From an uncultured Chloroflexaceae bacterium (GTDB lineage: Bacteria; Chloroflexota; Chloroflexia; Chloroflexales; Chloroflexaceae): a stretch of DNA of 9,383 bases. The DNA is taken from positions 1 to 9,383 of the forward strand of contig CAKZQX010000125.1 of assembly GCA_937141995.1 (NCBI GenBank). Direction: 5' to 3'. The notes beneath the pieces were generated by a model. It searched no databases. It saw only the letters and a program-made list of their open reading frames with translations, and was not told the origin of the DNA. Both the position numbers and the translations under genes were made by a program. Position 1 is the first letter of the stretch. Each line of letters opens with the position of its first letter. Positions 7,768-9,383 of the stretch are shown one piece after another.

Positions 7768-7827
7768 TGCGCGTCTGTGCGTCCGCAGCGGTTGTGGTAG
7801 GGATGCGCGTCTGCGCGTCCGCATCCC
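7766..7827 (+). repeat. Two further copies of the short palindromic repeat at the treS 3' end
   Basis: A partial copy (7766-7786) overlaps the last two bases of the treS stop codon, and a full 26-bp copy follows at 7797-7822. Over their shared 21 bases they differ at one position. The full copy matches the first core upstream of treS (4156-4181) at 22 of 26 positions. GGGATGCG (7800-7807) and CGCATCCC (7820-7827) form an exact 8-bp stem with a 12-base loop. No T-tract follows, so it is a hairpin repeat that may stabilise or end the treS transcript, not a standard intrinsic terminator. Confidence 0.7.
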
Positions 7828-8116
7828 GTCCGGCTCCCACTGCTCACACGAGTTACGCGGTGGGCGTTTAGACCACGAACACCACGACATGCGCGAACAC
7901 CGCGAAACGGCCAATGCTGACATGCATCAGGCGATCCCGGATTTGGTGGCGGATATTGCCTCCGACAGGGCGGAAGAGCCTTTCTTTTTCACAAAACATT
8001 TGCACTTCGTGCAAATGTTTTGTGAAAAAGAAAAAATACCATGCTGCCGCAGGCGAATCCGGCCATTACCGTGCGCAAACGCCCAATTTGTAGACCCACC
8101 GCGTGACTCGTGTTAT
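7768..8116. other. Convergent intergenic region rich in repeats
   Basis: This gap lies between the 3' ends of treS (plus) and the small ORF of the minus-strand operon. It holds the repeats at 7766-7827, a short direct repeat (CGAACACCACGA at 7876-7887 and CGAACACCGCGA at 7894-7905, 18 bases apart) and the perfect inverted repeat at 7981-8033. A plus-strand frame stays open across it, but it starts inside treS, crosses the palindromes and ends inside the Uma2 gene on the other strand, so I do not regard it as coding. Confidence 0.6.
7981..8033. repeat. Perfect 25-bp inverted repeat with 3-base loop
   Basis: Arm 7981-8005 (starting TTTCTTTTTCAC, ending TTTGCAC) is the exact reverse complement of 8009-8033, separated by TTC. 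The element is AT-rich within a GC-rich region, which suggests a separate origin. Neither strand has a T-run just after the stem: the plus strand continues with A residues and the minus strand with GGCTC. It lies where treS and the minus-strand operon converge, so it might stop or stabilise transcripts from both sides. It could also be a member of a dispersed palindromic family or the remains of a miniature element; no target-site duplication is visible. Confidence 0.85.
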
Positions 8117-8311
8117 TTAAAACTGATGAATTGTGCTGTTGATCCGCTCGCCCTTGCGCGCAAAGACTTCGGCCTTCAAACTGGTGCGATCAATCGTCAC
8201 GCAGGTGAAGTTAGCATCCGTATAGACCGTGCCGGCATTCACCACGGTGTAGGGCTCCTCTTCATCACCCGCGTTACGCGATGCTGCCTGTTTCCTATAA
8301 CGCGTGTTCAT
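8117..8311 (-). CDS. Small protein of unknown function, coupled to the Uma2 gene
   Basis: The frame encodes 64 residues. Its ATG overlaps the Uma2 stop codon as TGATG, a layout typical of translational coupling. No Shine-Dalgarno site of its own is evident. The first 20 residues are basic then acidic (QAASRN, GDEEEP). The rest, with PYTVVNAGTV (20-29) and FTCVTIDR (35-42), reads like alternating beta strands. That part faintly resembles the C-terminal end of calcineurin-like phosphoesterases, where a V-x-N-x-GTV strand is followed by a last pair of strands. If that is right, this is the remnant of a larger gene rather than an intact one. I recognise no domain with confidence. The alternatives are a genuine short coupled protein or a chance frame. 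Confidence 0.4.
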   Translation of the reverse strand: MNTRYRKQAASRNAGDEEEPYTVVNAGTVYTDANFTCVTIDRTSLKAEVFARKGERINSTIHQF

Positions 8312-8862
8312 CAGGGCAAGATAACATCAACCGGTATCCGCCGGCCGGGTAGGGCCGGCTCGGCCTCGGCAATATCGCCACTGCGGTAGACGGTCGGATT
8401 GTCCGGAGCATCGGCCCGGTAGACGCGTACAACCATGTCGCGCAACACATCGACATCCCAGACGACCAGTGTCCCGGCGGCGAAATAATCGGCGCGTTTT
8501 GCGGCGATCTCCTCCTCGGCAGCCGGGCCATAGTCATACTCGTTGCGTACCTCGGCAGCGAAGAGCGGCGCACCAGCAAGAAAATGTCCGCCTTGTAGCG
8601 GGCCGGGGTGAAATGCAGCATCAGGGCTGAATGATTTGCGGGTCGGCAGGTTCACCGTGAAGCCGACATTATCGGGGAAGGCATACCCATTGCCTGTCTG
8701 CTGCTCATAATCATCCAGACTACGATAGATTTTGCCGCCGGCACGTCCCGGTATTCCGCCAGTCGGTGACATGAGCACAATTTCTCCGTTGACAATTTCG
8801 GCCTTGGCATTCTCCGGGATCTGGTACAGGTCGGTGATGGTTGCCTCCGAGCGACTTTTCAT
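8311..8862 (-). CDS. Uma2 family protein (putative PD-(D/E)XK restriction endonuclease-like)
   Basis: The 183-residue product fits the usual 180-200 residues of Uma2, a family with a PD-(D/E)XK nuclease-like fold, abundant in cyanobacteria and Chloroflexota and of poorly known biological role. Visible landmarks are KAEIVNGEIVLMSPTGG (20-36), the SPDAAF strand with D81 (79-84), AAEVRN with E104 (102-107), and AAKRADYFAAGTLVVWDVD with K122 (120-138). D81, E104 and K122 are the likely active-site or structural positions. The ATG at 8862 was chosen because GAGAGGAG lies 6 bases upstream and the N-terminus then has normal family length; an in-frame start at 8964 would overlap the upstream gene by 86 bases. 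It lies 16 bases after the PNPOx-like gene and overlaps the next small ORF by one base, so the three are probably one transcript. Confidence 0.88.
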   Translation of the reverse strand: MKSRSEATITDLYQIPENAKAEIVNGEIVLMSPTGGIPGRAGGKIYRSLDDYEQQTGNGYAFPDNVGFTVNLPTRKSFSPDAAFHPGPLQGGHFLAGAPLFAAEVRNEYDYGPAAEEEIAAKRADYFAAGTLVVWDVDVLRDMVVRVYRADAPDNPTVYRSGDIAEAEPALPGRRIPVDVILP

Positions 8863-8868
8863 AGTGTG

Positions 8869-8876
8869 CTCCTCTC
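8869..8876 (-). promoter_or_regulatory. Ribosome binding site deciding the Uma2 start
   Basis: GAGAGGAG on the minus strand fits into the 16-base gap after the PNPOx-like gene, 6 bases before the ATG at 8862. It rules strongly for this start. Confidence 0.8.
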
Positions 8877-8878
8877 GC

Positions 8879-9370
8879 CTACGCTTCGATCTGCCATTCA
8901 TCACCGGCGCGGACCAGCGTGACCGGCTTGAGGCCATAGGGATCGGGGGCCACCTCGTGGGCAAAGTGCATCACCTCGATCCGCGTGGGAACAAACTTGA
9001 TCAGCAGATAGTCATCGCCCGCCGGACCCGCCGGGAAGAAGGGCAGCCAGTCATCGCGCCAGTAGTGCTGCCGCAAGGCCAGATCATCTTCCAGGTGCGC
9101 GGTGCCGAGCAGTGTCACATAGGCCGGCTCCGTCGGAGTTTGATAGCAGACCGTGATCTGGTTATGCTGCCGGAGTTGCGCCACCTTACGTGATCGGGGG
9201 CTGGCTCCGAACCAGATGGTCAGGTCGGCTTCGGGCGCGAAGGGCTGCATCAGCCGGGAGTCGGGGGCCTGGCCTGGTTGCGCATTGAGAGTAATCATGA
9301 AGCAGTAATCGGTTGCCACAATGCACTGCCGGGCAATGTTGTGAACATACTCAGCGGTAAGCTGTGCCAT
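8879..9370 (-). CDS. Pyridoxamine 5'-phosphate oxidase family (FMN-binding split barrel) protein
   Basis: This 163-residue protein resembles the general-stress-protein-26 branch of the PNPOx-like FMN-binding split barrel. Features in order: CIVATDYCFMITLN (16-29, first barrel strands), PDSRLMQPF (36-44), LTIWFGASPRSRKVAQLRQHN (50-70; the strand followed by S-R-K and a helix that usually contacts the flavin phosphate), AYVTLLGTAHLEDD (83-96), the aromatic WLPFFPAGPAGDD (108-120), and YLLIKFVPTRIEVMHF (121-136). Members bind FMN or related flavins; substrates are mostly unknown, and this is unlikely to be true PdxH because the protein is short and lacks a PdxH-like C-terminal end. AAAGGAG sits 4 bases before the ATG, slightly close. 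It is the first gene of the minus-strand operon visible here; its promoter is beyond the right edge. Confidence 0.88.
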   Translation of the reverse strand: MAQLTAEYVHNIARQCIVATDYCFMITLNAQPGQAPDSRLMQPFAPEADLTIWFGASPRSRKVAQLRQHNQITVCYQTPTEPAYVTLLGTAHLEDDLALRQHYWRDDWLPFFPAGPAGDDYLLIKFVPTRIEVMHFAHEVAPDPYGLKPVTLVRAGDEWQIEA

Positions 9371-9374
9371 GATG

Positions 9375-9381
9375 CTCCTTT
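9375..9381 (-). promoter_or_regulatory. Ribosome binding site of the PNPOx-like gene
   Basis: AAAGGAG on the minus strand is a strong site, with only 4 bases to the ATG at 9370. The window ends two bases further on. Confidence 0.65.
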
Positions 9382-9383
9382 CA

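Noticed and set aside
7981..8033. Inverted repeat as a classical intrinsic terminator
   Set aside because: The stem is AT-rich and neither strand shows a T-run directly after it.
7688..8389. 233-codon plus-strand frame across the convergent gap
   Set aside because: It starts inside treS, runs through the hairpin repeats and the perfect inverted repeat, and ends antisense to Uma2.
8863..8964. Uma2 start at 8964
   Set aside because: It would overlap the PNPOx-like gene by 86 bases and add a non-family, arginine-rich N-terminus; the site at 8869-8876 supports 8862.

Overview
The window looks like a chromosomal segment from a GC-rich, filamentous Chloroflexota-type bacterium (Chloroflexia or a relative). 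This is inferred from the gene content (DUF1501, Uma2 and a TreS-maltokinase fusion), from a C-terminal YLPLV-type tail on an exported protein, and from short GTAGGG-headed hairpin repeats in most of the intergenic gaps. No tRNA, rRNA, CRISPR array or insertion sequence is visible.

Layout: positions 1-476 hold no gene I can support, but carry two hairpins just downstream of the first gene. A Tat-exported DUF1501 protein runs on the minus strand (477-1790). It is divergent, across a 187-nt promoter region, from a plus-strand alpha-glucan phosphorylase, glgP (1978-4125). A 195-nt gap with a two-copy 40-bp tandem repeat and a strong leader hairpin leads to a 1148-residue TreS-maltokinase fusion (4321-7767). 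A repeat-rich convergent gap (7768-8116) contains two more copies of the same short repeat and a perfect 25-bp inverted repeat. The right end is a minus-strand operon, read right to left: a PNPOx-like flavin-binding protein (8879-9370), a Uma2-family putative nuclease (8311-8862), and a 64-codon small ORF (8117-8311) whose start codon overlaps the Uma2 stop.

Functionally, the core is storage-polysaccharide metabolism. GlgP phosphorolyses alpha-1,4-glucan to glucose-1-phosphate. TreS interconverts maltose and trehalose, and the fused kinase would make maltose-1-phosphate, the donor for GlgE-type glucan synthesis; no glgE is in the window. The kinase loop reads HGN where the catalytic HGD is expected, so kinase activity is the main biochemical question. 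The DUF1501 gene and the PNPOx/Uma2 operon have no evident link to this pathway.

I see no clearly new multi-gene system. The most interesting material is the intergenic repeats, the HGN substitution, the C-terminal tail of the exported protein and the coupled small ORF.
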